Of a stretch of DNA of 64,000 bases, positions 5,679-14,964 are shown piece after piece; positions within the stretch are counted from its first letter, which is position 1, and the number at the start of each line of letters is the position of its first letter. Origin of the DNA: Ectobacillus sp048976805 (GTDB taxonomy: Bacteria; Bacillota; Bacilli; Bacillales; Bacillaceae_G); the NCBI GenBank assembly GCA_048976805.1, contig JBHGUR010000079.1, positions 1 through 64,000 of the forward strand, in the 5' to 3' direction. A program made the position numbers and the translations under genes. The notes under the pieces are model-generated. The model had not been told where the DNA came from. It did not search any database and was given only the letters and a program-made list of their open reading frames with translations.

Positions 5679-8399
5679 ATGAATTGGTATGAGCTGCGTA
5701 CGCATGAGGTGGAGGAGAAAGCAAAAACAAGTGTAAAAGCAGGGTTGTCTGCCGATGATGCCAATGCCCGCCTAAGGCAATTTGGACCGAATGAATTGCA
5801 GGAAGCAAAACGTCCATCGGCGTTGGCCGTTTTTTTATCGCAGTTTAAAGATTTTATGGTGTTTGTATTGTTGGGGGCAACGGTAATTTCCGCGTTGCTT
5901 GGCGAGGTTGTAGATGCGGTTGCGATTGTCGCAATCATTGTGATTAACGGGATTCTCGGCTTTTTTCAAGAAAGAAAGGCAGAGAAATCACTAGAGGCAT
6001 TGAAGGAGCTGACAGCGCCGCAGGTTACAGCGCTGCGAAATGGGAAGTGGACGAAAATTCCTTCTAAAGGGCTGGTGTTGGGGGATGTTATTAAATTTTC
6101 AAGCGGCGACCGAATTGGGGCGGATGTCCGCATTGTGGAAGCATCAAGCCTTTACATAGAAGAATCCGCTTTAACAGGGGAATCTATCCCTGTACAGAAA
6201 AAGGTGGAGACGATTCACTCCCAAGGTGTCGGAATTGGCGACCAGGTGAACATGGCATTTATGGGAACGATGGTTACGCGCGGTTCTGGTGTCGGGGTAG
6301 TAGTTGGGACAGGGATGAATACAGCGATGGGGCACATTGCCAATATGCTGCAGCAAGCGGAAGAAAATGAAACACCGCTTCAGCGCAGGTTGGAGCAGCT
6401 TGGGAAAATTTTAATTGTCGTTGCGCTCTTTTTAACTGCGCTTGTCGTTTTAATTGGAGTGTATCAAGGAAATGACGTATATTCTATGTTTTTGGCAGGG
6501 GTATCTTTGGCTGTTGCCGCTATTCCAGAAGGGCTTCCAGCCATTGTTACAGTCGCGTTATCGCTCGGTGTACAGCGTATGATTAAGAAAAAGGCAATTG
6601 TCAGAAAGCTTCCGGCTGTAGAAACGTTGGGGTGCGCATCCGTTATTTGTTCCGATAAAACAGGAACGATGACGCAAAACAAGATGATGGTAACACATCT
6701 ATGGTCCGGTGGGGAAACGTGGACAGTCACTGGTCAAGGATATAATCCATCTGGGGAGTTTTTGAGAAACGGAGTAAAGGTAAATCCGACAATTACCCGC
6801 CCGCTTCAACAATTGTTGACATTCGGATGCTTATGCAATAATGCCAATATTGTCAAGAAGAAAAAGGAGTATGTGCTAGATGGCGACCCGACAGAAGGCG
6901 CGCTCGTTGCGGCAGCGATGAAAGCGGGGCTTTCAAGGGAGATGTTAAGCGACCAACTGCATGTTGTGAAAGAATTCCCGTTTGATTCTAGCAGGAAAAT
7001 GATGAGCGTGATTGTTCGGGATAATAAAGGAAAGAAATTTGTAGTTACAAAAGGGGCGCCGGATGTTTTGCTGCAGCTGAGCAAAACGATTTTATGGAAT
7101 AATAAACAGCAGCCGATGACCCAGCTTTACAAAAATGAAGTGCAAAGTGCAATTGATGCCTTAGGCAGCCAGGCGCTGCGGACGATTGCGATTGCTTATA
7201 AGCCGCTGCGCGATTCCGATAGGATAACTGACGAATGGGATGCGGAAAAAGATTTAATGTTTATCGGCCTGCAAGGAATGATTGATCCGCCAAGGCCGGA
7301 AGTGAAGCAAGCGGTGCAGGAATGTCGCGAGGCCGGCATTCGCACCATTATGATTACAGGTGATCATAAGGTTACAGCCATGGCAATCGCTAAACAGCTT
7401 CATATTTTGCCTGATGGCGGAAGAGTGGTAGAAGGGTCGCAATTATCCAATATGTCTGTAGATGAGCTTGAGGATATTGTAGAAGATACGTACGTATTTG
7501 CGCGCGTATCGCCTGAACACAAACTAAAGATTGTAAAGGCTCTTCAAAATAAAGGGCATATTGTAGCGATGACGGGAGATGGAGTAAACGATGCGCCTGC
7601 CATTAAAGCGTCTGATATTGGGGTTGCGATGGGAATCGCCGGGACAGACGTTGCTAAGGAGGCTTCCTCTCTGGTGCTGCTTGATGATAACTTTGCTACG
7701 ATTAAGGCTGCCATTCAGGAAGGGCGAAATATTTACGAAAATATCCGTAAGTTTATTCGCTATTTGTTGGCTTCTAATGTAGGGGAAATTTTAGTTATGC
7801 TGTTTGCGATGATTTTAGGATTGCCGCTCCCGCTTGTTCCCATTCAAATTTTGTGGGTAAACCTCGTTACGGATGGGTTGCCGGCAATGGCGCTTGGAAT
7901 GGATGCACCTGAGGATGATATGATGAAGCGTAAGCCCCGCCACCCGAAAGAAGGGGTGTTTGCAAGAAGGCTTGGCTGGAAGGTTCTGAGTCGCGGGTTC
8001 TTAATTGGCCTTGCCACGCTGCTTGCCTTTATCGTTGCGTACAATCAAAATCCAAACGAATTAAGATATGCACAAACTGTTGCGTTTGCCACGCTTGTAC
8101 TATCGCAGCTCATCCTCGTATTTGACTGCCGCAGCGAACATTCCATTTTCCATCGCAACCCGTTTGGAAATATGTACCTCGTTGGTGCTGTTATCATTTC
8201 GATGCTGCTCATGCTTGTTGTCATTTACTATCCGCCGCTGCAGCCGATCTTTGATACAATGCCGATTAAGGCGAGGGATTGGCTGCTTATCGGTGCACTG
8301 TCCGCAGTACCAACGTTTTTGCTGATTGGTTCTTTGCTGACAGACAAAAAAGATAAGAAAAAGCGCCCGGTTTATAAAGGGCAAGTAAACTTAAAATAG
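5679..8399 (+). CDS. P-type calcium-transporting ATPase (YloB)
   Basis: 906 residues of a P2A-type cation pump like B. subtilis YloB, which exports Ca2+ and matters in sporulating cells. It shows the N-terminal cation ATPase domain, the TGES actuator loop (TGESIPV), the PEGLPA transport-site helix, the phosphorylation motif DKTGTMTQNK, the nucleotide domain with KGAPD, the hinge TGDGVNDAPA, and a C-terminal group of hydrophobic helices with NLVTDGLPA. About ten membrane segments are visible. The start follows GAGGTGAGAGG. It is a single transcription unit divergent from rqcH; a hairpin follows at 8430-8463. Confidence 0.93.
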   Translation: MNWYELRTHEVEEKAKTSVKAGLSADDANARLRQFGPNELQEAKRPSALAVFLSQFKDFMVFVLLGATVISALLGEVVDAVAIVAIIVINGILGFFQERKAEKSLEALKELTAPQVTALRNGKWTKIPSKGLVLGDVIKFSSGDRIGADVRIVEASSLYIEESALTGESIPVQKKVETIHSQGVGIGDQVNMAFMGTMVTRGSGVGVVVGTGMNTAMGHIANMLQQAEENETPLQRRLEQLGKILIVVALFLTALVVLIGVYQGNDVYSMFLAGVSLAVAAIPEGLPAIVTVALSLGVQRMIKKKAIVRKLPAVETLGCASVICSDKTGTMTQNKMMVTHLWSGGETWTVTGQGYNPSGEFLRNGVKVNPTITRPLQQLLTFGCLCNNANIVKKKKEYVLDGDPTEGALVAAAMKAGLSREMLSDQLHVVKEFPFDSSRKMMSVIVRDNKGKKFVVTKGAPDVLLQLSKTILWNNKQQPMTQLYKNEVQSAIDALGSQALRTIAIAYKPLRDSDRITDEWDAEKDLMFIGLQGMIDPPRPEVKQAVQECREAGIRTIMITGDHKVTAMAIAKQLHILPDGGRVVEGSQLSNMSVDELEDIVEDTYVFARVSPEHKLKIVKALQNKGHIVAMTGDGVNDAPAIKASDIGVAMGIAGTDVAKEASSLVLLDDNFATIKAAIQEGRNIYENIRKFIRYLLASNVGEILVMLFAMILGLPLPLVPIQILWVNLVTDGLPAMALGMDAPEDDMMKRKPRHPKEGVFARRLGWKVLSRGFLIGLATLLAFIVAYNQNPNELRYAQTVAFATLVLSQLILVFDCRSEHSIFHRNPFGNMYLVGAVIISMLLMLVVIYYPPLQPIFDTMPIKARDWLLIGALSAVPTFLLIGSLLTDKKDKKKRPVYKGQVNLK

Positions 8400-8425
8400 T
8401 CAATGGTAAAAATATATGTTATAAT
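8397..8425 (+). promoter_or_regulatory. putative promoter of the yicC-remA-gmk-rpoZ unit
   Basis: TAGTCA, 17 bp, TATAAT; the -35 overlaps the stop codon of the ATPase gene. Transcription would begin at the foot of the hairpin at 8430-8463. Confidence 0.45.
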
Positions 8426-8429
8426 CTCA

Positions 8430-8463
8430 AAAGGTAGTAGGGATTGGTCTCTATTACCTTTTT
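8430..8463 (+). terminator. hairpin after the Ca2+ ATPase gene
   Basis: AAAAGGTAGTAG pairs imperfectly with CTATTACCTTTT, then T-rich sequence. It can work as the ATPase terminator; because a promoter lies just upstream it may instead be a 5' leader hairpin for yicC. Confidence 0.6.
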
Positions 8464-8495
8464 AATTGAGGATATCATAACTTGGATGTGATAAG

Positions 8496-9371
8496 ATGAT
8501 TTCGAGTATGACAGGATTTGGACGAGCCAAGACAGAACAAAATACGTTTCAGATTACGGTAGAAATGAGATCTGTCAACCACCGTTTTCTGGAGACAAAC
8601 ATCCGTCTTCCGAAACAAATGATGATATTTGAGGATAAAATTCGCAAGCTGATTGGGGAACATATTCGCCGCGGTCGCATTGAGGTCTCTGTTTTAATAG
8701 AAGGGGAAGGTCTTGTTGAAAGAAAGCTTCGGGTAGATTGGAACTTGCTTGCGCAATATAAGGCAATGATGGAAGAAGCAGAAAGGAAATTTCAATTACA
8801 TAATTCCATTACCATTCAACAATTGCTAGCTCTGCCTGAAGTTACTGCAATTGAGGAGGTTGAACAGATAGATGAAGCATTTGAAAGCAGCTTATATGAA
8901 ACTGTTCATCGTGCTGTCACCGCTTTAAAGGAGATGCGTGATCAAGAAGGCAAGCTTCTATATGGCGATTTAGCATTTAGGCTGAAAACCATTGAGGGCT
9001 GCGTGGATGCAATTGTTCCCTATACATCTGCCGTTGTGGAAAGATACAAGGAGCGTTTAGAAGCAAAAATAAATGAACTACATAATCAACAATTGGATGA
9101 GCAGCGCTTGTTAACCGAAATCACATTGTTTGCGGATCGTTGTGACATTCATGAAGAGCTTGTTCGGCTGCGAAGTCATCTAGAGCAATTTCGCGAAGCG
9201 CTCCTAAGCAGTGAACCTGTCGGGCGCAAGCTGGATTTTATCGTGCAGGAAATGCACCGTGAAATTAATACAATCGGATCGAAGGCAAATGACTTAACAA
9301 TTTCAAAATATGTTGTCGAAATGAAAAATAACCTTGAAAAAATTCGGGAACAAGTTCAAAATATTGAATAG
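8496..9371 (+). CDS. yicC: YicC/YloC-family endoribonuclease
   Basis: 291 residues, full family length. The opening MISSMTGFGRA is the diagnostic YicC N-terminus; the C-terminal DUF1732 part carries the acidic-His core (EITLFADRCDIHEELVRL near 205-222) and MHREINTIGSK. Members act as metal-dependent endoribonucleases on structured RNA and small RNAs (shown for E. coli YicC and B. subtilis YloC). First gene of a unit with remA, gmk and rpoZ, the standard Bacillus order. The remA start is 67 bp downstream. Confidence 0.93.
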   Translation: MISSMTGFGRAKTEQNTFQITVEMRSVNHRFLETNIRLPKQMMIFEDKIRKLIGEHIRRGRIEVSVLIEGEGLVERKLRVDWNLLAQYKAMMEEAERKFQLHNSITIQQLLALPEVTAIEEVEQIDEAFESSLYETVHRAVTALKEMRDQEGKLLYGDLAFRLKTIEGCVDAIVPYTSAVVERYKERLEAKINELHNQQLDEQRLLTEITLFADRCDIHEELVRLRSHLEQFREALLSSEPVGRKLDFIVQEMHREINTIGSKANDLTISKYVVEMKNNLEKIREQVQNIE

Positions 9372-9438
9372 CTGTCAAATCTTGCGATAAGTTATATTGC
9401 ATATGGAATTCGGTTAGACTGACTAGGAGGCACGAAGT

Positions 9439-9711
9439 ATGGCCACACTGCGCTTTTTAAATATCGGGTACGGGAATATCGTATCCGCTCATCGTATCAT
9501 TGCAATTGTAAGTCCGGAATCTGCTCCGATTAAACGCCTTGTACAGGAAAGCCGGGAGCAAAATGTAGTGTTGGATGCAACTTACGGTCGAAAAACAAGA
9601 GCAGTGATTATAATGGATGACGGGCATATTGTCTTAAGTCCTATTCAGCCCGAAACAATCTCCCAAAGGTTGAACGGACACATTAAAGAGGATATAAGCT
9701 ACGAAGGGTAG
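9439..9711 (+). CDS. remA: extracellular matrix regulator RemA
   Basis: 90 residues; begins MATLRFLNIGYGNIV, the strongly conserved RemA/YlzA (DUF370) start. RemA is a DNA-binding protein that forms oligomeric rings and activates biofilm matrix operons and osmoprotection genes in B. subtilis. AGGAGG lies 9 bp upstream of the ATG. It ends 13 bp before gmk, so it is co-transcribed with the nucleotide kinase gene, as in other Bacillus. Confidence 0.93.
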   Translation: MATLRFLNIGYGNIVSAHRIIAIVSPESAPIKRLVQESREQNVVLDATYGRKTRAVIIMDDGHIVLSPIQPETISQRLNGHIKEDISYEG

Positions 9712-9724
9712 GGTTTACATATAT

Positions 9725-10342
9725 ATGAGAGATGAAAGAGGGTTACTTGTAGTTCTTTCCGGACCTTCCGGTGTAGGAAAGGGCACAGTGCGAAAAGCGC
9801 TTTTTGAACAGAAGGATATACAATTGCAGTATTCCGTTTCGGCTACAACAAGAAAGCCGCGTGAAGGCGAAGTAGATGGAGTGGATTATTTCTTTAAAAC
9901 GAGGGAAGAGTTTGAAGAGATGATACGCAACAACCAACTGCTGGAGTGGGCGGAATTTGTCGGCAATTATTACGGCACGCCGATTGAATATGTGGAGAAA
10001 ACACTGCAAGAGGGCAAAGACGTTTTTTTAGAGATTGAAGTGCAAGGTGCCTTGCAGGTCAAAAAGGCGTTTCCTGAAGGTGTATTCATTTTTTTGGCCC
10101 CTCCTAGCTTATCAGAGCTTAAGAGCCGCATTGTCGGCCGCGGTACAGAAACGGAAGATGTTATCAATAATCGCCTGACGGTGGCTAAAGAAGAGCTGGA
10201 AATGATGGATGCTTACGATTATGTAGTAGAGAATGATGAAGTGCAGTTGGCTTGCGACCGTATTAAGGCAATTGTAATCAGCGAACATTGCCGTCGCGAC
10301 CGTGTAGCTAAATATTATAAACGAATGACGGAGGGTGAATAA
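9725..10342 (+). CDS. gmk: guanylate kinase
   Basis: 205 residues. The P-loop GPSGVGKGTV is at 13-22, followed by the GMP-binding region (SATTRKPREGEVDGVDYFF) and the lid arginines (RIVGRGTETEDVINNRL). It phosphorylates GMP to GDP with ATP in the cytosol. In Firmicutes it is a target of (p)ppGpp. The start ATG follows GGGTTTACATAT, a modest ribosome binding site, 13 bp after remA. Only 3 bp separate its stop from rpoZ. Confidence 0.95.
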   Translation: MRDERGLLVVLSGPSGVGKGTVRKALFEQKDIQLQYSVSATTRKPREGEVDGVDYFFKTREEFEEMIRNNQLLEWAEFVGNYYGTPIEYVEKTLQEGKDVFLEIEVQGALQVKKAFPEGVFIFLAPPSLSELKSRIVGRGTETEDVINNRLTVAKEELEMMDAYDYVVENDEVQLACDRIKAIVISEHCRRDRVAKYYKRMTEGE

Positions 10343-10345
10343 GCG

Positions 10346-10558
10346 ATGCTATATCCATCTATTGATTCATTACTGAAAAAAATTGATTCTAAATATACGC
10401 TTGTTACAGTAGCTGCCAAGCGTGCCCGTGAAATGCAGGAGAATCGCGACTGTCGTGTGGAACAGCCGGTCTCTCATAAATATGTTGGAAAATCGCTAGA
10501 AGAGATTGAAGGGAAATTGTTACATTATAAGCCGTTAGCAGAGAAAAGCTATAAATAA
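10346..10558 (+). CDS. rpoZ: RNA polymerase omega subunit
   Basis: 70 residues, typical length. It opens MLYPSIDSLLKKIDSKYTLV and has the conserved AAKRAREMQ segment that clamps the beta-prime C-terminus and assists RNA polymerase assembly. The ribosome binding site GGAGGGTGAA lies inside the end of gmk. Last gene of the yicC unit; the terminator at 10735-10765 separates it from coaBC. Confidence 0.95.
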   Translation: MLYPSIDSLLKKIDSKYTLVTVAAKRAREMQENRDCRVEQPVSHKYVGKSLEEIEGKLLHYKPLAEKSYK

Positions 10559-10570
10559 GGGAAGCAGCTA

Positions 10571-10599
10571 TTGACAGGAAATAAGCCGCTGTTGATAGT
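10571..10599 (+). promoter_or_regulatory. candidate promoter after rpoZ
   Basis: A perfect TTGACA, 17-bp spacer, then GATAGT (4 of 6 bases of the -10). Nothing coding starts before the terminator at 10735-10765, so it would drive a transcript of about 160 nt. Confidence 0.4.
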
Positions 10600-10605
10600 T
10601 AACGG

Positions 10606-10765
10606 CAACAATTGGAGTTTTGCATATAGTTATTCTCCGTTTAAACATTTTTGCAGGCAATAAGTTTTAGAGAAGGGAACTTCGCAGCTGATGAGGAACA
10701 AGATTTTTCCTTCTAGACTTCATATGGAATGACGACAACCTATTTACAAATAGGTTGTTATTTTT
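10606..10765 (+). ncRNA. candidate small transcript between rpoZ and coaBC
   Basis: Delimited by the putative promoter at 10571-10599 and the strong terminator at 10735-10765. Only a 13-codon frame (ATG 10691) is present. It does not resemble an RNA family I recognise. It may equally be just the rpoZ 3' untranslated region. Confidence 0.25.
10735..10765 (+). terminator. terminator after rpoZ
   Basis: Stem ACAACCTATTT / AATAGGTTGT with an ACA loop, followed by TATTTTTTT. Strong intrinsic terminator. Confidence 0.85.
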
Positions 10766-10851
10766 TTACGATAAGGGTATTACCATCTTTAGGCCGATTA
10801 TGTCTTTACATAATAGGCAGTTTCACCTTATGAAGAAAGAGGCGGAAGAAT

Positions 10852-12057
10852 ATGTTAAAAGGGAAAAAGGTTTTATTATGTGTAGCGGGAGGCATTGCTG
10901 TATTCAAAGCGGCTGCGTTGACGAGCAAGTTGACCCAAGAAGGAGCAATTGTAAAGGTTATTATGACAGAATCTGCTTCAAAGTTTGTTACGCCGCTTAC
11001 GTTTCAAGCGCTATCCCGAAATGATGTGTACACAGATACATTTGATGAAAAAGATTCATCCAAGATTGCCCATATCGATTTGGCGGATTGGGCGGATGTG
11101 GTTTTAGTTGCGCCGGCAACAGCAAATGTGATTGGCAAGCTGGCAAATGGAATTGCAGATGATATGGTTTCAACTACGCTGCTTGCTACAACGTCTTCCG
11201 TATGGATTGCGCCTGCTATGAATGTACATATGTATGAACACCGTGCTGTGCAAAACAATATGCAAACGTTAAAAAATTTCGGCTATCACTTTATTGAGCC
11301 AGGAGAGGGTTTTTTGGCGTGCGGCTATGTAGCGAAAGGGCGGTTGGCAGAGCCGGAAACAATCGTTGCCAAGCTGCAAGAGTTTTTTCAAAACTCGCAG
11401 CCTCTTAAAGGCAGGAAAATTCTTGTTACAGCAGGGCCGACGCGCGAGAGAATCGATCCGGTTCGATTTATGACAAACTTTTCATCGGGCAAGATGGGCT
11501 ATGCGATTGCGGGGGAAGCGGCACGTCTAGGAGCGGACGTGACGCTTGTAACAGGTCCGACAAATCTTGATATACCTGCTGGTGTGAGTGAAATCCGCGT
11601 CGAATCGGCACAGGAAATGCTAGAGGCAGTTCTTGCCCATTACAGTGAAACGGATGTTGTTATTAAAACGGCTGCCGTAGCCGATTACCGTCCGAAGCTT
11701 GTGCATGATGAGAAAATGAAGAAAAAAGATGGCAATCTTATCATTGAATTGGAACGCACGACCGATATTTTAAACACACTGGGAATGCATAAAGAGCATC
11801 AAATTCTTGTCGGTTTTGCAGCAGAGACAACGAATGTAGAAGAATATGCAAAACGTAAGCTAGAAACAAAAAATTTGGATATGATTGTAGCTAACGATGT
11901 AAAGGCTGCCGGTGCGGGCTTTGGTACAGACACAAATATTGTGACGATGTATAAAAGAGACGGGGAAATTATTTCACTTCCGCTTCTTTCTAAAACAGAA
12001 GTGGCCCGGCACATTTTAAAACAAGTTCAACAGCTTTTGGACGGGACTGTGTCATGA
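10852..12057 (+). CDS. coaBC: bifunctional phosphopantothenoylcysteine decarboxylase / synthetase
   Basis: 401 residues, a CoaC-CoaB fusion. CoaC (1-180) has the FMN-binding flavoprotein fold with PATANVIGKLANGIADD and the catalytic-Cys loop GFLACGYVAKGRL. CoaB (190-401) has TAGPTRERIDPVRF and VGFAAET. Together they convert 4'-phosphopantothenate plus cysteine (CTP-dependent) to 4'-phosphopantetheine, middle steps of coenzyme A synthesis. The start follows GAGGCGGAAG. The final GTGTCATGA overlaps the priA ATG by 4 bp, so the two are translationally coupled. Confidence 0.95.
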   Translation: MLKGKKVLLCVAGGIAVFKAAALTSKLTQEGAIVKVIMTESASKFVTPLTFQALSRNDVYTDTFDEKDSSKIAHIDLADWADVVLVAPATANVIGKLANGIADDMVSTTLLATTSSVWIAPAMNVHMYEHRAVQNNMQTLKNFGYHFIEPGEGFLACGYVAKGRLAEPETIVAKLQEFFQNSQPLKGRKILVTAGPTRERIDPVRFMTNFSSGKMGYAIAGEAARLGADVTLVTGPTNLDIPAGVSEIRVESAQEMLEAVLAHYSETDVVIKTAAVADYRPKLVHDEKMKKKDGNLIIELERTTDILNTLGMHKEHQILVGFAAETTNVEEYAKRKLETKNLDMIVANDVKAAGAGFGTDTNIVTMYKRDGEIISLPLLSKTEVARHILKQVQQLLDGTVS

Positions 12058-14462
12058 AAATTGCCAGTGTCATCGTCGATGTTCCGGCGCGCCAAACAGA
12101 TCGCCCGTTTGATTATGTAATTCCAAAACGTTGGGAAGATCTTGTACAGGCTGGAATGCGCGTTGTTGTTCCATTTGGCCCGCGCAAGCTGCAGGGTTTC
12201 ATCATCTCAGTGAAGGAAACAGCCGATATAGATCCGGGCAAGTTAAGGGAAATTGCAGAATTGCTTGATGTTACACCTGTGTTAAATGATGAACTGCTGC
12301 AGTTGGGCTTTTGGCTTACAAATGAAACGCTTTGCTTTACTATTTCGGCGTTTCAAGCGATGCTGCCTGCCGCCATTAAGGCCGTTTATAACAAATATCT
12401 TGTATTGCGCAGCAGGGACGGCGTAAGTACCGGCATTTTAAATGTATTTGGCGATCGTGACAAGATAGATTGGAAGGAGCTTGATGGAGCTCCCGGATTG
12501 TATAGAGAACTGCGTCAAAGCATTGTACCCGGAAATATAGAGGTCGTATACGAAGTAAAAGACCGCGCAAGCAAGAAAAGGAAACGAATGATTTATCCGG
12601 CTTTACCGCAGGAAGAAATAGAAAAAATTGCGGAGACGCTTAAAAGCGTGAAACAGCAGGATATTCTATACTATTTTCTTGAAAATTACAGCTCTGTTTC
12701 GGTAAAGACATTGTTAGAACAACTGCAAATTACTGAGGCGCCGATAAAATCATTAATAAAGAAGGGGCTGCTTTATGAAAAATATATAGAGGTGTATCGC
12801 GATCCGTACGATGATGCGCGCTTTGAAAAAACAAAGCCGCTTCCGCTCACGACAGAGCAGGAAGCGGCGATTGCCCCGATTTTATCTAGTATTCAAGAAG
12901 AACGCCACGATGTGTTTTTAATGTATGGAGTGACGGGCAGCGGTAAAACAGAAGTATATTTGCAGTCCATCGAAGCTATGTTAAAAAAAGGAAAGGAAGC
13001 GATTGTGCTCGTTCCGGAGATTTCTTTGACGCCGCAAATGGTAGAACGCTTCAAAGGACGTTTTGGTTCGCAGGTAGCTGTGCTTCATAGCGCGTTATCT
13101 GTAGGAGAGAAATATGATGAGTGGCGGAAAATTCAGCGTAAGGAAGTAAAAGTTGTTGTCGGTGCCAGATCTGCAATATTTGCGCCGTTTGAAAATCTCG
13201 GCATTATTATTATTGATGAAGAGCATGAGTCAAGCTACAAGCAAGAAGATAATCCGCGTTATCACGCCCGTGATGTGGCGATTTGGCGCGGAGTCTACCA
13301 CAGTTGCCCTGTTGTGCTCGGAAGCGCGACACCAACGCTTGAATCATTTGCCCGTGCCGCAAAAGGGGTATATACATTGCTGACGATGACAAAGAGAATG
13401 AATGAGCGGACGCTTCCAACGGTAGATATTATTGATATGCGCGAAGAGCTGCGCGAGGGAAACCGGTCTATGTTTTCTAGATTATTACATGAAAAAATAA
13501 CAGACCGCCTTAGTAGAAATGAACAGACGGTGCTCTTTTTGAATCGGCGCGGACATTCTACCTTTGTGATGTGCCGTGATTGCGGATACGTATTGCAATG
13601 TCCGCATTGTGACATTTCTTTAACATACCATCGTATGAATCATCGTTTAAAGTGTCATTACTGTAATTACGAAGAAGCTTTGCCGAACGTTTGTCCTGCG
13701 TGCAGCAGCTCTTACATTCGTTTCTTTGGAACAGGAACGCAAAAAGTGGAGGAAGAATTGACGAAGCTGTTTCCCCAGGCGCGTGTTATCCGAATGGACG
13801 TTGATACAACGAGCCGAAAAGGAGCGCATGAAAAGCTGCTTACAAAATTCGGAGAAGGAAAGGCGGATATTTTGCTTGGAACACAAATGATTGCAAAGGG
13901 CCTTGATTTTCCGAATGTCACGCTTGTTGGTGTGCTTACTGCAGATACAATGCTTCATTTACCGGATTTTCGAGCGAGTGAGAAAACGTATCAGCTGCTT
14001 ACGCAAGTAAGCGGCCGGGCTGGGCGCCATGAATTGCCGGGTGAGGTTGTCATTCAAACATATACACCGGAGCATTACAGTGTACAAATGGCAAAGGAAC
14101 AGCAGTATGATACGTTTTTTGAACGGGAAATGTATATGCGCAAGCTTCGCCAGTACCCGCCGTATTACTATTTAACTTTAGTAACTGTTTCTCACCCGGA
14201 ACTGCTAAAAGCGGTGCAGGTAACGGAGAAAATTGCCTCGGTGCTGCGGGAAAAATGCTCTAAGCAAGCGATTATTCTCGGCCCTGTCGCATCGCCAATC
14301 CCGAGGGTTAAAGATAGATATCGTTATCAATGCATGATAAAATACAAACGGGAACCAAATCTGAAGCACGTTTTGCGCTCGATTAACGAGCATTATCAAG
14401 CGGAAATGACGAAAGAGCAGCTGCAAATTTCCATCGATTTTAATCCAACTATGTTAATGTAG
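12054..14462 (+). CDS. priA: primosomal protein N' (replication restart helicase PriA)
   Basis: 802 residues. N-terminal 3'-DNA-binding domain (opens MKIASVIVDVPARQTDRPFDY), winged helix, then helicase lobes with Walker A GVTGSGKTEVY (about 297), Walker B IIDEEHESSYKQ and a four-pair zinc module (CRDCGY, CPHC, CHYC, CPAC; about 504-546) inserted before lobe 2. PriA recognises stalled forks and loads the DnaD/DnaB/DnaI apparatus. It overlaps coaBC by 4 bp and ends 11 bp before def. Confidence 0.96.
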   Translation: MKIASVIVDVPARQTDRPFDYVIPKRWEDLVQAGMRVVVPFGPRKLQGFIISVKETADIDPGKLREIAELLDVTPVLNDELLQLGFWLTNETLCFTISAFQAMLPAAIKAVYNKYLVLRSRDGVSTGILNVFGDRDKIDWKELDGAPGLYRELRQSIVPGNIEVVYEVKDRASKKRKRMIYPALPQEEIEKIAETLKSVKQQDILYYFLENYSSVSVKTLLEQLQITEAPIKSLIKKGLLYEKYIEVYRDPYDDARFEKTKPLPLTTEQEAAIAPILSSIQEERHDVFLMYGVTGSGKTEVYLQSIEAMLKKGKEAIVLVPEISLTPQMVERFKGRFGSQVAVLHSALSVGEKYDEWRKIQRKEVKVVVGARSAIFAPFENLGIIIIDEEHESSYKQEDNPRYHARDVAIWRGVYHSCPVVLGSATPTLESFARAAKGVYTLLTMTKRMNERTLPTVDIIDMREELREGNRSMFSRLLHEKITDRLSRNEQTVLFLNRRGHSTFVMCRDCGYVLQCPHCDISLTYHRMNHRLKCHYCNYEEALPNVCPACSSSYIRFFGTGTQKVEEELTKLFPQARVIRMDVDTTSRKGAHEKLLTKFGEGKADILLGTQMIAKGLDFPNVTLVGVLTADTMLHLPDFRASEKTYQLLTQVSGRAGRHELPGEVVIQTYTPEHYSVQMAKEQQYDTFFEREMYMRKLRQYPPYYYLTLVTVSHPELLKAVQVTEKIASVLREKCSKQAIILGPVASPIPRVKDRYRYQCMIKYKREPNLKHVLRSINEHYQAEMTKEQLQISIDFNPTMLM

Positions 14463-14473
14463 CGGAGGAATAT

Positions 14474-14950
14474 ATGGCAATTTTAAAGATTGTAACGTAT
14501 CCAAACGAGGTGCTGGAAACACCCGGTGAACGCGTATTGGATTTTGATAAGAAATTAACGAAACTATTGAATGATATGTATGATACAATGCTGGCGGCAG
14601 ATGGCGTCGGATTGGCAGCGCCGCAGGTCGGTGTGTCTAAGCAAATTGCTGTTATTGATGTGGACGATGAACACGGCCGCATTGACTTAATTAACCCGGA
14701 AATTTTAGAAACAAAAGGCGAACAGGTAGGTCCTGAAGGCTGTTTAAGTTTTCCGGACCTTTTTGGTGAAGTCAAGCGCGCCGATTATGTAAAGGTGCGT
14801 GCGCAAAACCGGCGCGGAAAAACATTTATTTTAGAAGCAAGAGGCTTTCTTGCCCGCGCGATTCAACATGAAATTGACCATCTGCACGGTGTATTGTTTA
14901 CATCTAAAGTAACAAGATATTATGAGCCGGGTGAATTGGAAGAAGCATAA
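14474..14950 (+). CDS. def: peptide deformylase
   Basis: 158 residues, type 1 deformylase length. The three signature motifs are present: GVGLAAPQVG (about 43-52), EGCLSFP (about 88-94) with the metal-binding Cys, and HEIDHLHG (about 134) giving the two His ligands and catalytic Glu. It removes formyl from nascent Met. It sits directly before fmt, the enzyme that adds the formyl group to initiator tRNA. GCGGAGGAAT precedes the start. Confidence 0.96.
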   Translation: MAILKIVTYPNEVLETPGERVLDFDKKLTKLLNDMYDTMLAADGVGLAAPQVGVSKQIAVIDVDDEHGRIDLINPEILETKGEQVGPEGCLSFPDLFGEVKRADYVKVRAQNRRGKTFILEARGFLARAIQHEIDHLHGVLFTSKVTRYYEPGELEEA

Positions 14951-14964
14951 AAGGAGAAGTTGTT

